Assembly: GCF_000392615.1 (NCBI RefSeq)
Contig: NZ_KB933398.1
Location: 3,077,039-3,141,038, forward strand
Direction: 5' to 3'
Origin: Lysinibacillus sphaericus OT4b.31
Lineage (GTDB): Bacteria > Bacillota > Bacilli > Bacillales_A > Planococcaceae
Length of the DNA stretch: 64,000 nt
Below are positions 17,498-27,131 of this stretch, piece after piece. The position numbers and the translations under genes are program-made. Positions within the stretch are counted from its first letter, which is position 1. Every line of letters starts with the position of its first letter. The notes beneath the pieces were generated by a model. The model was given only the letters and a program-made list of their open reading frames with translations. It ran no database searches and was not told the DNA's origin.

Positions 17498-18244
17498 TTA
17501 GTGAATCTTTCTCACGGAATGGCCGTACCAAGCATCGAGCGCATCCTGTGAAATTGTATCAAATTCATTTTTATAGCCATGGAAGTGAATCGTTTGATTT
17601 AAACACGCTACATGACTGATACGGTTCGAAACTGTATCGACATCATGTGTGACAAGAATCATCGTAATTCCCTGTTCCCGATTCAATTTCGCTAGCATAT
17701 CATAAAACGACTGCACATTCTCGTGGTCGATGCCAACGGTTGGCTCATCAAGAATTAGTAGACTTGGCTCACTCACCAAAGCTCGTGCAATAAAGACGCG
17801 CTGCTGTTGTCCACCCGACAATTCACCAATATTACGATTCATAAAGTCTTCCATCCCTACTGCTTTTAATGCTTCTTGCACTCTATCTTTTGCATCTCGC
17901 GCGGAACGCTTAAAAAGCCCTATTTTTTTTGTTAATCCACTTTTAACTACCTCTTGTACAGTTGCCGGAAAACCTGAGTTGAAGGCATTGGATTTTTGTG
18001 ACACATAACCAATCCATTCTCGGTGCTTGAATGTTGCACTTGGCTCACTAAATAATTTTATTTCACCCGACATTGGCTTCAGTAAACCTAAAATAATTTT
18101 TAGTAACGTTGACTTACCTGAACCATTAGGACCAAGTAATGCTAAAAAATCTCCTTCCTCCACTCGAAAAGAAATATTTTTTAATACTTGTGTATAGTCA
18201 TATTGAAATGACACGTTTTCAATTTCAATTAACGTTTTTTTCAT
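17498..18244 (-). CDS. znuC: Zinc ABC transporter ATP-binding protein
   Basis: 248 residues with all ABC ATPase motifs: Walker A LLGPNGSGKST (36-46), Q-loop in VSQKSNAFNSGFPATV, signature LSGGQQQRV, Walker B LLILDEP and the switch His in TMILVTHD. It powers zinc import with ZnuB. It is the first gene of znuC-znuB-zur. A canonical promoter and a near-consensus Zur box lie in its upstream region (see 18260-18320). The ribosome site is weak (GAAGCGAAGAT), which may limit basal expression. Confidence 0.93.
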   Translation of the reverse strand: MKKTLIEIENVSFQYDYTQVLKNISFRVEEGDFLALLGPNGSGKSTLLKIILGLLKPMSGEIKLFSEPSATFKHREWIGYVSQKSNAFNSGFPATVQEVVKSGLTKKIGLFKRSARDAKDRVQEALKAVGMEDFMNRNIGELSGGQQQRVFIARALVSEPSLLILDEPTVGIDHENVQSFYDMLAKLNREQGITMILVTHDVDTVSNRISHVACLNQTIHFHGYKNEFDTISQDALDAWYGHSVRKIH

Positions 18245-18259
18245 ATCTTCGCTTCTTTC

Positions 18260-18282
18260 TAATTCAAAATCATTACGATTTA
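18260..18282 (-). promoter_or_regulatory. Zur box
   Basis: The 23-bp site ends in the half site ATTACGATTTA and matches the B. subtilis Zur consensus at 20 of 23 positions by my count. It lies 15 bp before the znuC start and downstream of the -10, covering the expected transcription start, as a repressor site should. Confidence 0.85.
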
Positions 18283-18291
18283 CAAGTTGTA

Positions 18292-18320
18292 ATTATAAAT
18301 GATAGTTCAGTTTTTGTAAA
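18292..18320 (-). promoter_or_regulatory. Sigma-A promoter of znuC-znuB-zur
   Basis: On the minus strand: TTTACA (18315-18320), a 17-base spacer, and TATAAT (18292-18297), a near-perfect housekeeping promoter. The Zur box starts 10 bases downstream of the -10. Confidence 0.85.
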
Positions 18321-18349
18321 GAAAACAAAACTTAAAAGGAGGGTTAGCT

Positions 18350-18586
18350 TTGAGTATTCAATTTTTACAGCAATTATCTCAAAGTAGTGATAAGGAAATT
18401 GTGGCGATTGCACGTGCTGAAGGCTTTGAAATTAGTAGTTCCGAAGTGAAAAAACTTCGTCCTTATTTAGAGCAATTCTCATTTTCTTGGCTTTTTTTAG
18501 GTATTCCTAAAGACATACTTGTAGAAGTCGAAGCAGTGTTGGGAAGAAAACGTTCTCGCCAACTTATAGCCCTATTTACAAAGTAA
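18350..18586 (+). CDS. yqfT: YqfT-like small protein (DUF2624-type)
   Basis: 78 residues, soluble, no cysteine. Position (between nfo and zur as in B. subtilis) and size match YqfT; the sequence includes ARAEGFEISSSEVKKLRP and a C-terminal basic helix RKRSRQLIALF. Function is unknown. The start is TTG with AAAGGAGGG about eight bases upstream. It is divergent from znuC and shares that promoter region, so zinc-dependent occupancy there might also touch it. It is convergent with nfo through a shared terminator. Confidence 0.75.
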   Translation: MSIQFLQQLSQSSDKEIVAIARAEGFEISSSEVKKLRPYLEQFSFSWLFLGIPKDILVEVEAVLGRKRSRQLIALFTK

Positions 18587-18621
18587 TGTGATGTTTACAC
18601 GCTGACCATTATAGACAAAGC

Positions 18622-18662
18622 AAAGCCCAAAATCAGTACATCTACTGATTTCGGGCTTTTTC
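18622..18662. terminator. Bidirectional terminator between yqfT and nfo
   Basis: AAAGCCCAAAATCAGTA pairs with TACTGATTTCGGGCTTT across a four-base loop, with T-tracts on both strands. Confidence 0.85.
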
Positions 18663-18667
18663 TTTAC

Positions 18668-19561
18668 CTATCCACGTAATACATCGATCAGTTCAGGTTT
18701 GAATTCTTCACTTCGCAACATATCAATTTCGTATTTATAAGGTGCTGACTTTGATTTCGCATCACTATTTAATGGGACAAATGGTGTTTCTAAAATTTTT
18801 GGTATCGTCATTAATTGAGGGTGATGCACTACATATTTTAATGCATCGAAACCGATATGACCAAAACCAATATTTTCGTGGCGATCTTTACCGGCACCAC
18901 GAACATTTTTGGAATCGTTAATGTGCAGTACTTTAATGCGATCCACACCGATGATTTTATCGAACTCATTTAACACACCATCAAAATCTTCTACGATATT
19001 ATAGCCAGCATCATGCGTATGACATGTATCAAAACATACCGAAAGTCGTTCGTTATGTGTGACACCATCAATGATTTTTGCTAGTTCTTCAAAGGAACGA
19101 CCACATTCTGTACCTTTCCCTGCCATTGTTTCTAAGGCAATTTGCACGGGGAAATCCTGTGCTAATACTTCATTCAAGCCTTCAATAATCTTAGCAATCC
19201 CTGCATCTGCCCCTGCGCCAACATGTGCACCAGGATGCAAGACAATTTGTCTAGCTTCCAAAGCTGCAGTACGTTCGATTTCAGATTGCAAGAAATCGAC
19301 ACCAAGGCGAAACGTTTCAGGCTTTTCTGTGTTCGCAATATTAATAATATAGGGAGCATGCACAACGATATTAGACATGCCATTTTCTTTCATATGCAGT
19401 AAACCATTCATAATATTAAGATCAGAGATCGGTTTACGACGTGTGTTTTGTGGAGCACCAGTATAAATCATAAAGGTATTGGCTCCATAAGAGAGCGCTT
19501 CTTTACTAGAACCGAGTAGCATATCTTTCCCACTCATTGAAACATGTGAGCCAAGTAGCAT
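18668..19561 (-). CDS. nfo: Endonuclease IV (AP endonuclease)
   Basis: 297 residues. The TIM-barrel metal ligands are recognisable in [58 protein letters not shown] and ILETP; together these bind three Zn2+. It nicks DNA 5' of abasic sites in base excision repair; in Bacillus it is important in spores. It follows cshB with a 12-bp gap and GGAGG eight bases before its ATG, so the two are one operon, as in B. subtilis (yqfR-yqfS). Confidence 0.95.
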   Translation of the reverse strand: MLLGSHVSMSGKDMLLGSSKEALSYGANTFMIYTGAPQNTRRKPISDLNIMNGLLHMKENGMSNIVVHAPYIINIANTEKPETFRLGVDFLQSEIERTAALEARQIVLHPGAHVGAGADAGIAKIIEGLNEVLAQDFPVQIALETMAGKGTECGRSFEELAKIIDGVTHNERLSVCFDTCHTHDAGYNIVEDFDGVLNEFDKIIGVDRIKVLHINDSKNVRGAGKDRHENIGFGHIGFDALKYVVHHPQLMTIPKILETPFVPLNSDAKSKSAPYKYEIDMLRSEEFKPELIDVLRG

Positions 19562-19573
19562 CAGTATACCTCC

Positions 19574-20875
19574 TTATTTTTTGCCGCGTGCCTTTATACG
19601 ACGTTCACGTTTTTTAATTTTATCCATTTCCCATTTCATGTTACGTTTATAGCCAGGCTTCACTTTCTTCGGCTTACGTACCATCGATTTGGCTTTCGCA
19701 TCAATTTCATTTTCATGCTTGACGCGATTTTTACGGGCATGACGTTCTTTTAGTTCTGTCCATTCCCCATCTTTTACGTCCTTTTGTACGAAAGGAATAC
19801 CCATTTTTTCGACACGTGCTAATGCATCCTCATCAGACGGCTCAAATAATGTAATGGCTGTTCCTTTATTACCTGCACGCGCTGTACGGCCAACACGGTG
19901 GATAAAGAACTCTAAATCTTCCGGAATTTCATAGTTAATAACATGGGAAATCCCTTGAATATCGATTCCTCGAGCAGCAAGGTCAGTGGCTACAATATAT
20001 TGATAATCTAAATCGCGAATTTGCTTCATCATACGGCTACGTTCACGTGGCGCTAAATCACCATGAATTTGTCCACACCGAATACCATTTTCCGTTAAAT
20101 AGCCCGCTACGTGCTCAGCTGTTTTACGTGTATTCGTAAAGATAACCGCTAAGAATGGGTTGATGCCTTCAAGAACATCTAGTAAACGTTTGTTACGTGA
20201 TTTTGAACGAATTGGTACTAATACAAAGTCAATGCCTTCTGCTACAGGGCGTTTATCGTTCATATGCACGTGAACTGGTGCTTCCATATATTTTTTCAAG
20301 AATGGTTGCAAACGTTCTGGAATAGTTGCTGAGAATACATACATTTCAAGCTTGTCCGGCATTTGAGAAGCAAACCCATCGATATCTTCTATAAAGCCCA
20401 TATCGAAAGCTAAGTCTGCTTCATCCACTACTAAAATTGGTGCGGTATGCACAAATAACGCTTGCTCTTTCACAAGATCACGAATACGTCCTGGTGTACC
20501 AACAACGATTTGTGGTTGCGTTTTTAACTTATCAATGGAGCGTTGTTTGTCCGTACCCCCAATAAATAATTTCGCTTGAATATCTGTTCCTTCAATTAGT
20601 TGAGTTAATGCATCAAAGATTTGTTGCGCTAATTCACGTGTTGGTGAAGTAATAACAGCTTGTACCTCTTGTTTTGCCACATCGACACGTTGCACTATCG
20701 GAATTAAGAAACTATGTGTTTTCCCTGTACCTGTGTGGGCTTGGCCAATTGCACTTTTCCCTTTAAGAATAAGTGGAATGATTTCTTTTTGTATCGGCGT
20801 TGGTTCTGTGAAGCCAAGTTTTGCTACTGCGTCCTGCAAAAATGGCTGAAAATTATAATCTGTATATTTTGACAT
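19574..20875 (-). CDS. cshB: DEAD-box RNA helicase
   Basis: 433 residues. The Q-motif is FTEPTPIQKEIIP (22-34); Walker A is AHTGTGKT; then PTRELAQQ, TPGRIRDL, VVDEADLAFD (DEAD), FSATIP, the helicase domain VATDLAARGIDI and HRVGRTARAGNKG. The last ~45 residues are very basic (RKPKKVKPGYKRN, KKRERRIKARGKK), a likely RNA-binding tail. It unwinds RNA; the B. subtilis homologue contributes to cold adaptation and ribosome assembly. The start has AGGAGG about nine bases upstream. It is cotranscribed with nfo. Confidence 0.93.
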   Translation of the reverse strand: MSKYTDYNFQPFLQDAVAKLGFTEPTPIQKEIIPLILKGKSAIGQAHTGTGKTHSFLIPIVQRVDVAKQEVQAVITSPTRELAQQIFDALTQLIEGTDIQAKLFIGGTDKQRSIDKLKTQPQIVVGTPGRIRDLVKEQALFVHTAPILVVDEADLAFDMGFIEDIDGFASQMPDKLEMYVFSATIPERLQPFLKKYMEAPVHVHMNDKRPVAEGIDFVLVPIRSKSRNKRLLDVLEGINPFLAVIFTNTRKTAEHVAGYLTENGIRCGQIHGDLAPRERSRMMKQIRDLDYQYIVATDLAARGIDIQGISHVINYEIPEDLEFFIHRVGRTARAGNKGTAITLFEPSDEDALARVEKMGIPFVQKDVKDGEWTELKERHARKNRVKHENEIDAKAKSMVRKPKKVKPGYKRNMKWEMDKIKKRERRIKARGKK

Positions 20876-21176
20876 ATTTCGTACCTCCTAATATCTAACC
20901 TATTGTACCATGATTCGTACATTTAGGTATCTTTACGTTCTATAAACACAAGGATTATCATTAATCTCTTGTTTTTATCACCGTTTCAACGCTAACCCTT
21001 ATCAAACTTACTTTAAATACAGCTATTATGCAATTAAAAATGTGCTGTGTGTAAAATGTAAAAGAGTGTAGGTAAACTTTTAGTAGTTTTTATGTCAATT
21101 TTCACATACTAATGATTTGTAGAATTACCACATGTTATGATAGAAAATGTAAGATAATAGAGGAGGTTGATTTTTG

Positions 21177-22232
21177 ATGAAAGCAGCAAGATGGTATAAA
21201 GCAAAAGACATCCGAGTAGAAAACATTGAAGAACCAGCTATTGCACCTGGAAAAGTGAAAATCAAAGTACATTGGACTGGTATTTGTGGAAGTGATTTAC
21301 ATGAGTATGCAGCTGGGCCAATATTTATTCCAGTGGAACAACCTCACTATGTAAGTCAAGACATTGCGCCAATTGTTATGGGCCATGAATTTTCTGGCGA
21401 AGTTGTAGAAATTGGTGAAGGTGTTACAAAAGTAAAAACAGGTGATCCTGTAGTTGTAGAGCCAATTCTTGCATGTGGCGAATGTGCAGCTTGTAAGAAA
21501 GGAAAATATAATATTTGTAAACACTTAGGATTCCACGGTCTTTCTGGCAGTGGTGGTGGTTTTTCTGAATACACGATGGTAGCCGAACACATGGTACACA
21601 AAATGCCACAAGGTCTTTCCTATGAACAAGGCGCTTTAGTTGAACCAGCAGCAGTAGCCTTACATGCAGTGCGTCAAAGTAAACTAAAAGCTGGGGACAA
21701 AGCGGCGGTTTTTGGCACAGGTCCAATCGGTCTACTTGTTATTGAAGCCCTTCACGCAGCGGGCGCATCTGAAATATATGCAGTAGAGCTTTCAGCAGAG
21801 CGTGCAGCAAAAGCCATGGAATTAGGCGCTACGGCAGTCATCAATCCAAAAGATGAAGATGCAGTGGCTCGACTGCATGAGTTAACAAATGGAGGCGTAG
21901 ATGTTGCATTTGAAGTGACAGGCGTGCCTGTCGTATTACAACAAGCCATTGACGCTACTACATTTGAAGGCGAGACGATTATCGTTTCGATTTGGGAATC
22001 GGCGGCTTCCATACTACCTAACAACATCGTTCTGTCTGAGCGAAATGTAAAAGGAATTATTGCGTATCGTGATATTTTCCCAGCAGTAATGGAGTTAATG
22101 ACACAAGGTTACTTCCCTGCTGACAAGCTTGTGACAAAACGCATCAGCCTTGATGAAGTTGTCACAGAAGGATTTGAAGCATTAATGAAAGAAAAAAACC
22201 ATATTAAAATACTTGTAAATTCACAAGAGTAG
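21177..22232 (+). CDS. bdhA: Zinc-dependent 2,3-butanediol dehydrogenase
   Basis: 351 residues of the medium-chain zinc alcohol dehydrogenase family. The catalytic zinc ligands are in GICGSDLHEY and MGHEFSGEV; the structural zinc cysteines are in CGECAACKKGKYNICKH; the Rossmann motif is FGTGPIGLL. The sequence closely follows B. subtilis BdhA (YdjL), which interconverts acetoin and 2,3-butanediol with NAD(H). The ATG is nine bases after AGGAGG; a TTG precedes it directly. It is monocistronic with a strong terminator. Specificity within the family is inferred. Confidence 0.85.
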   Translation: MKAARWYKAKDIRVENIEEPAIAPGKVKIKVHWTGICGSDLHEYAAGPIFIPVEQPHYVSQDIAPIVMGHEFSGEVVEIGEGVTKVKTGDPVVVEPILACGECAACKKGKYNICKHLGFHGLSGSGGGFSEYTMVAEHMVHKMPQGLSYEQGALVEPAAVALHAVRQSKLKAGDKAAVFGTGPIGLLVIEALHAAGASEIYAVELSAERAAKAMELGATAVINPKDEDAVARLHELTNGGVDVAFEVTGVPVVLQQAIDATTFEGETIIVSIWESAASILPNNIVLSERNVKGIIAYRDIFPAVMELMTQGYFPADKLVTKRISLDEVVTEGFEALMKEKNHIKILVNSQE

Positions 22233-22260
22233 CCGGGCTGAAAACTCGCTTATCCATATA

Positions 22261-22307
22261 AAAGCCGGTAGAGAAGTGACATATTTTCTCTACTGGCTTT
22301 ATTTTTG
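22261..22307. terminator. Terminator between bdhA and kdpC
   Basis: AAAGCCGGTAGAGAA pairs with TTCTCTACTGGCTTT, then ATTTTT. It ends bdhA and may stop kdp transcripts from the other side. Confidence 0.85.
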
Positions 22308-22329
22308 TGGCTTTTTCTACATTAGCTTA

Positions 22330-22971
22330 CTAGTCATTTTGTGTCATTTTTTTATATAGATCCACGTTTGCCTTAAGGAAGTTTACTTTGTCCTCACCAA
22401 ATACACCTAAATCACGACTTTCGGTATTAGCCTTGACAATTTCTCCTATCTCCTCTAGCGAAAGTCCGCTTGCTCGAGCAATGCGCTCTATTTGAATTTC
22501 AGCTGCCTTCACGCTGATATGCGGATCCAGACCTGACCCAGAGGCTGTTAACAGATCAGCAGGAATATCTTCACGTTTGACAGTCGAATTAGCTTGTAAA
22601 AATGCTGTAATATCCAACTCCATTCGTTTTTTTAGCTCAGGGTTGGACGGGGCATAGTTAAAAGTCCCAGAGCTGATACCACTATAGGCTGTTTCGCCAT
22701 TTTCATTTGGAATGGTATCTTCTTCTGTATAAACATTATAGTTAATAGAAGATACTCGACCCCAAAAGTACTCTGGTGATGTAAAGGCCTGACCTAACTT
22801 CTCAGAACCAACTACTTTGCTATCGATTTCTACTAAACTACCATTTGCCTGATGATAAAATAGCCCTTGGGCAATTCCAGTTACGGCAAATGGATAAAAC
22901 AACCCACATAATACGAACATTGTAAAAGTAATCATCAGCGCTTGTTTCGAGTTTTCAATAAATTTATGCAT
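22330..22971 (-). CDS. kdpC: Potassium-transporting ATPase subunit C
   Basis: 213 residues with one N-terminal membrane helix (about 14-35) and an extracytoplasmic domain. Family features are GLFYPFAVTGIAQ in the helix, AFTSPEYFWGRVS, ASGSGLDPHIS and ERIARASGLS. KdpC stabilises the KdpA-KdpB complex. It is the last gene of kdpFABC, with a GGAGGG site 12 bp after kdpB. Its length is at the upper end of the family because of the acidic insertion (YTEEDTIPNENGETAY). Confidence 0.95.
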   Translation of the reverse strand: MHKFIENSKQALMITFTMFVLCGLFYPFAVTGIAQGLFYHQANGSLVEIDSKVVGSEKLGQAFTSPEYFWGRVSSINYNVYTEEDTIPNENGETAYSGISSGTFNYAPSNPELKKRMELDITAFLQANSTVKREDIPADLLTASGSGLDPHISVKAAEIQIERIARASGLSLEEIGEIVKANTESRDLGVFGEDKVNFLKANVDLYKKMTQND

Positions 22972-22983
22972 ATAACTGCCCTC

Positions 22984-25047
22984 CTATAAGCCCAATATGT
23001 GTAATAGTGGCCCGATTAATAAATCAATCACCTTTATACCAATAAAGGGAGCAATTATGCCACCTAGTCCATAAATAAGTAAGTTCTTGTTTAATAATTT
23101 GGATGCACTCGTAGGCTTATACTTTACCCCTTTCATAGCAATAGGGATTAAAAATGGGATAATCACCGCATTAAAAATTAAAGCTGCAATGATTGCACTT
23201 GTTGGCGAATTGAGATTCATGATATTTAGTGCATTCATCTCCGGTACCGCTACCATCAACATTGCTGGGATTATGGCAAAGTATTTAGCTACATCATTAG
23301 CAATACTAAAAGTAGTCAATGCCCCTCTAGTCATCAGTAATTGCTTGCCTATCTCCACAACTTCGATGATTTTAGTTGGATTGGAGTCTAAATCTACCAT
23401 ATTTGCTGCTTCTTTTGCTGCATTAGTCCCTGAATTCATCGCAAGACCAACATTCGCCTGAGCTAATGCCGGTGCATCATTTGTACCGTCCCCAGTCATG
23501 GCTACTACTTTGCCAAGTGCCTGTTCATCCCTTATAACCTTGATCTTGTCTTCCGGCTTACTTTCCGCGATAAAACTATCCACTCCCGCCTCTTTAGCAA
23601 TAGCAGCCGCCGTGAGTGAGTTATCTCCAGTGCACATGATAGTTTTTATGCCCATTGCTCGAAGCTGATCAAAACGCTCCTTTAAGCCACTCTTTACAAC
23701 GTCTTTAAGATAGATAACACCTAAGATTTTGTTATTCACTGCCACAACAAGTGGTGTTCCGCCAACAGAAGATACTTGATGAACAAGCTGTTCCAAGTTT
23801 GCAGGCATTCTATGACCTGCTTTAATACTTTCTTGTTTGATCGTATCGTAAGCACCTTTACGAAGTATTGTGCCATCCTTCATATTCAGGCCACTCATCC
23901 GAGTCTGCGCTGTAAACGGAATATGCTCACTTGATTGAATAACATGCTCTTCCACTTTTGTCTCCACACCTAAATCATAAGCCAATGATACTATCGACTT
24001 ACCTTCTGGTGTATCATCTGTTAGTGAGCTAAGCCATGCAGCTCGCATCAATTCCCTTTGGTCGACACCTTTCACAGGTAAAAATTCAGATGCCATGCGA
24101 TTGCCATACGTTATAGTTCCTGTTTTGTCTAATATCAGCGTATCTACATCACCACAAGCTTCCACAGCTCTTCCTGACATAGCAATGACATTAAATTGTG
24201 TCACCCGGTCCATTCCTGCAATCCCAATCGCAGACAGCAATCCACCAATCGTTGTCGGTATTAAACACACTGTAAGTGCAATCAACGTAGCAATTGAAAT
24301 ATGCACATTTAAATACGCAGTCATTGGATAAAGTGTAACGACCACTAATAAGAAGATCATCGTTAAACTTACTAAAAGTGTATTCAGGGCAATTTCATTG
24401 GGCGTTTTTTTACGACTAGCACCTTCTATGAGCAGAATCATTTTATCTAAAAAGGACTCCCCAGGCAGTGAGCTGATTACAATCATTAGCCAATCACTTG
24501 TTACAGTAGTTCCCCCAGTTACAGAACAAAAATCACCACCACGCTCTTTTACAACGGGTGCAGATTCACCTGTGATGGCTGATTCATCAACTGTGGCAAT
24601 GCCATCAATTACTTCGCCATCATTGGGAATAACTTCACCTGCCTGAACTAACACAATATCTCCTTTTTTAAGTTCGTGAGCCTGTTTCATGATTTCTGAG
24701 CCGTCTTCTAAAAGGACACGTGCTTGTGTAACTGTATTTGTCTTTTTTAACGTTTGTACCTGTGCCTTCCCCCTGCCCTCAGCAATAGACTCTGCGAAAT
24801 TAGCAAAAAGAATCGTAATGAAGAGAATAATCGCGACAATGGCATTATAAAGCCGATCATGTTCTCCTTCCCCGCTTCCTAGAAGGCTAGGGAAAATCGT
24901 TAACAATAGAACAAATAAAAAACCAATCTCGACTACGAACATAACAGGATTTTTAATCATATATACTGGATTAAATTTTTTAAATGACTCTATCATAGAG
25001 CTTTTCAGCATATCACTCGTAATAAAACTTTTTCTTGCCGTTTCCAT
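22984..25047 (-). CDS. kdpB: Potassium-transporting P-type ATPase subunit B
   Basis: 687 residues. It has the actuator loop TGES (159-162), phosphorylation site Asp307 in DKTGT, the nucleotide-binding domain with KGAYD, and the hinge [11 protein letters not shown]. Seven membrane helices are visible. ATP hydrolysis here drives K+ entering through KdpA. Ser162 in TGES is the residue whose phosphorylation inhibits E. coli KdpB, and it is kept. It sits 15 bp downstream of kdpA with GGAGAG before ATG. Confidence 0.97.
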   Translation of the reverse strand: METARKSFITSDMLKSSMIESFKKFNPVYMIKNPVMFVVEIGFLFVLLLTIFPSLLGSGEGEHDRLYNAIVAIILFITILFANFAESIAEGRGKAQVQTLKKTNTVTQARVLLEDGSEIMKQAHELKKGDIVLVQAGEVIPNDGEVIDGIATVDESAITGESAPVVKERGGDFCSVTGGTTVTSDWLMIVISSLPGESFLDKMILLIEGASRKKTPNEIALNTLLVSLTMIFLLVVVTLYPMTAYLNVHISIATLIALTVCLIPTTIGGLLSAIGIAGMDRVTQFNVIAMSGRAVEACGDVDTLILDKTGTITYGNRMASEFLPVKGVDQRELMRAAWLSSLTDDTPEGKSIVSLAYDLGVETKVEEHVIQSSEHIPFTAQTRMSGLNMKDGTILRKGAYDTIKQESIKAGHRMPANLEQLVHQVSSVGGTPLVVAVNNKILGVIYLKDVVKSGLKERFDQLRAMGIKTIMCTGDNSLTAAAIAKEAGVDSFIAESKPEDKIKVIRDEQALGKVVAMTGDGTNDAPALAQANVGLAMNSGTNAAKEAANMVDLDSNPTKIIEVVEIGKQLLMTRGALTTFSIANDVAKYFAIIPAMLMVAVPEMNALNIMNLNSPTSAIIAALIFNAVIIPFLIPIAMKGVKYKPTSASKLLNKNLLIYGLGGIIAPFIGIKVIDLLIGPLLHILGL

Positions 25048-25062
25048 AAGTGACTCTCCTCA

Positions 25063-26757
25063 TCAAGAATATATTTGTAAATGTTCTGTAATTGGGCCAA
25101 GTGCCAATGCAGGTAAAAATGTTAAAGCGCCGATCATCAGTACAATGGCAACAAGTAAGATTGTAAAGGTCGTATTGTCGGTTTTCAATGTGCCCACCGA
25201 ATCACCATGCCACATTTTTTTAGCCAAAAGTGATGCAATAGCTAGTTGAATAATAATCGTTAGATAGCGCCCAAAGAACATCGCTAGACCTGTCGTAACA
25301 TTCCAAAAGGTCGTATTATCAGCTAACCCTTCAAAGCCCGAGCCATTATTGGCAGAAGCTGAAGCAAATTCATATAGTACTTGAGATAATCCATGTGCCC
25401 CCGGATTCGTTATGCCTGCCACGCCAGTTGTAGTGGCAACTGCCAGTGCTGAAAATAACAAAATAATGGCAGGATGTATTAAAATACAAAGTGCTATTAA
25501 CTTCATTTCCTTTTCCTCAATTTTCTTCCCTAAAAACTGAGGTGTTCGACCAATCATTAGGCAGGCAATGAAAATCGTCAATATCACATACATCATCATG
25601 TTCATCAGCCCGACTCCTTTGCCTCCAAATACTACGTTTAACATCATGTTAAACATCGGCACAAGTCCACCAATTGGCGTTAACGTGTCATGCATATTAT
25701 TAACAGATCCTGTTGTAAAAGCAGTTGTTACCGTTGTGAATAACGCAGATTGCGCGATACCAAAGCGCATCTCTTTCCCTTCCATACTGCCAAGTTCCTG
25801 TGAAATGCCAAGCTCACTAATGATTGGATTACCCGTGCGCTCGGCTACATAGACAGTAACTAGCCCCATAAGGAACAGCATACTCATGGCAACAAAAATA
25901 GATAGCCCTTGCTTGCCAAATATTGTTTTCCTTTTTCTATAAGCAACCATCAAGCTAAAAGCTACAACACAAGCCCCAGGCAACAACATCATAGAAAGCA
26001 TTTCAATTATGTTAGAAATAACCGTAGGGTTTTCAAAAGGCGTTGTCGAATTAGCACCATTAAAACCACCACCATTTGTACCTACGTGTTTAATAGATTC
26101 AAGCGATGCCACAGGCCCTAGCGCAATATCCTGAAACTTTCCTTCAATCGTTTCCACAGTCTTGTTCGAACTTAAAGTTTGAGGCGAGCCTTGCGATACT
26201 AAAATGATTGCAACTAGCATTGAAATTGGCATTAGTACACGTGTAATGACACGTACAAAATCTATAAAAAAATTACCTAATGTATCAGTTTTAGCTACTA
26301 AACGACGACAGAATGCCATGCAGGCTGCATAGCCAGTAGCAGCAGACGTAAACATCATAAATATAATCACCAGCATCTGAGACAAATAACTAAGTCCTGA
26401 TTCACCACTATAGTGCTGAAGGTTGGTATTAGTCATAAATGAAATGATTGTATTAAAGGAAAGTGTAGCTTCCATATTGTCAATATCATTTGGGTTTAAT
26501 AACAAAACCGATTGAATCCGTAATAGAATATAGCCAATAAACACCATAAAAGCATTTGACAGTATTAATGTCAGCACATATTGTTTTCCTGTCATATCGA
26601 CTTGCTTAATACCACATATTTTATAAATAGCACCATCGACTTTATCCAATACTGGATCAAGCCATGTTTTTTTTTGCATCGTTACTCGAAAAAGATAATG
26701 GCCCGCTAATATGACAAGCGGTAAATAAATGATTAAAACAATGGCAATTTGCCACAT
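25063..26757 (-). CDS. kdpA: Potassium-transporting ATPase subunit A (K+ channel-like)
   Basis: 564 residues with about ten membrane helices and the four pseudo-repeats of the superfamily of K+ transporters. Conserved selectivity loops include TNTNLQHY, GTNGGGFNGANS, TTAFTTGSVNNM and ANNGSGFEG. It binds and conducts K+ with high affinity for the Kdp pump. The ATG has GGAGGGG about ten bases upstream and follows kdpF by 23 bp. Confidence 0.97.
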   Translation of the reverse strand: MWQIAIVLIIYLPLVILAGHYLFRVTMQKKTWLDPVLDKVDGAIYKICGIKQVDMTGKQYVLTLILSNAFMVFIGYILLRIQSVLLLNPNDIDNMEATLSFNTIISFMTNTNLQHYSGESGLSYLSQMLVIIFMMFTSAATGYAACMAFCRRLVAKTDTLGNFFIDFVRVITRVLMPISMLVAIILVSQGSPQTLSSNKTVETIEGKFQDIALGPVASLESIKHVGTNGGGFNGANSTTPFENPTVISNIIEMLSMMLLPGACVVAFSLMVAYRKRKTIFGKQGLSIFVAMSMLFLMGLVTVYVAERTGNPIISELGISQELGSMEGKEMRFGIAQSALFTTVTTAFTTGSVNNMHDTLTPIGGLVPMFNMMLNVVFGGKGVGLMNMMMYVILTIFIACLMIGRTPQFLGKKIEEKEMKLIALCILIHPAIILLFSALAVATTTGVAGITNPGAHGLSQVLYEFASASANNGSGFEGLADNTTFWNVTTGLAMFFGRYLTIIIQLAIASLLAKKMWHGDSVGTLKTDNTTFTILLVAIVLMIGALTFLPALALGPITEHLQIYS

Positions 26758-26780
26758 ACCCTACCCCTCCTAAAAGCCTA

Positions 26781-26861
26781 TTAATAGTTATCTGGATACA
26801 ATAATGCATGCCCCAGATAACCAAAAAGCAATACAATCGTAATTCCCATGACTATCCACAT
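26781..26861 (-). CDS. kdpF: KdpF-like small membrane subunit
   Basis: A 26-codon ORF giving a single hydrophobic helix: MWIVMGITIVLLFGYLGHAL then LYPDNY. Size, position just before kdpA and the aromatic-proline end (LYP) fit KdpF, a lipid-like stabiliser of the KdpABC complex. AAAGGAGG lies seven bases before the ATG and overlaps the stop codon of the small ORF upstream, so translation is probably coupled. Confidence 0.85.
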   Translation of the reverse strand: MWIVMGITIVLLFGYLGHALLYPDNY

Positions 26862-26874
26862 ACTGATTCCTCCT

Positions 26875-26967
26875 TTATTTTTCATTGACTAGCTTATAGC
26901 ACCAAGCCGTTAACGCATAAAGACTGGCAAAACAAATAATCAGCAAGCCAATCATTAAAAGATCCAT
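26875..26967 (-). CDS. Small membrane ORF heading the kdp operon
   Basis: A 30-residue ORF: MDLLMIGLLIICFASLYAL then TAWCYKLVNEK. It is one hydrophobic helix followed by a basic tail. It has its own ribosome site (GGAAGGGTGAG, about nine bases before ATG), and its stop codon overlaps the ribosome site of kdpF. It is therefore the true first gene of the kdp operon. I do not know a name for it. It may be an extra Kdp subunit or a translation-coupling leader. The acidic residue at position 2 and WCYKL end would be the features to look for in relatives. Confidence 0.65.
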   Translation of the reverse strand: MDLLMIGLLIICFASLYALTAWCYKLVNEK

Positions 26968-27053
26968 CAATCGAAACTCACCCTTCCTGCTATTTGATGT
27001 TTTCATCATACTGACTTTCAAATTAATGTAGTGTTAGGAAATAGCCTCTTGGT

Positions 27054-27094
27054 ATTAAGAAATCATAAAGGTGAAATCTTTATACTTTCTTAAT
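27054..27094. promoter_or_regulatory. Dyad in the kdp divergent control region (candidate KdpE operator)
   Basis: ATTAAGAAATCATAAAG (27054-27070) and CTTTATACTTTCTTAAT (27078-27094) form a 17-bp inverted repeat with two mismatches around a 7-base loop. It lies between the kdpF and kdpD operons. A TATAAT at 27107-27112 serves kdpD and has no good -35, as is usual for an activator-dependent promoter. Binding by KdpE is inferred. Confidence 0.5.
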
Positions 27095-27131
27095 GGAAGT
27101 TAGCGCTATAATACAAATGAGGTGAAGGATG

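Noticed and set aside
26968-27131. c-di-AMP (ydaO-type) riboswitch before kdp
   Set aside because: The intergenic space is only 164 bp and lacks the conserved riboswitch cores; a protein-binding dyad is the better reading.
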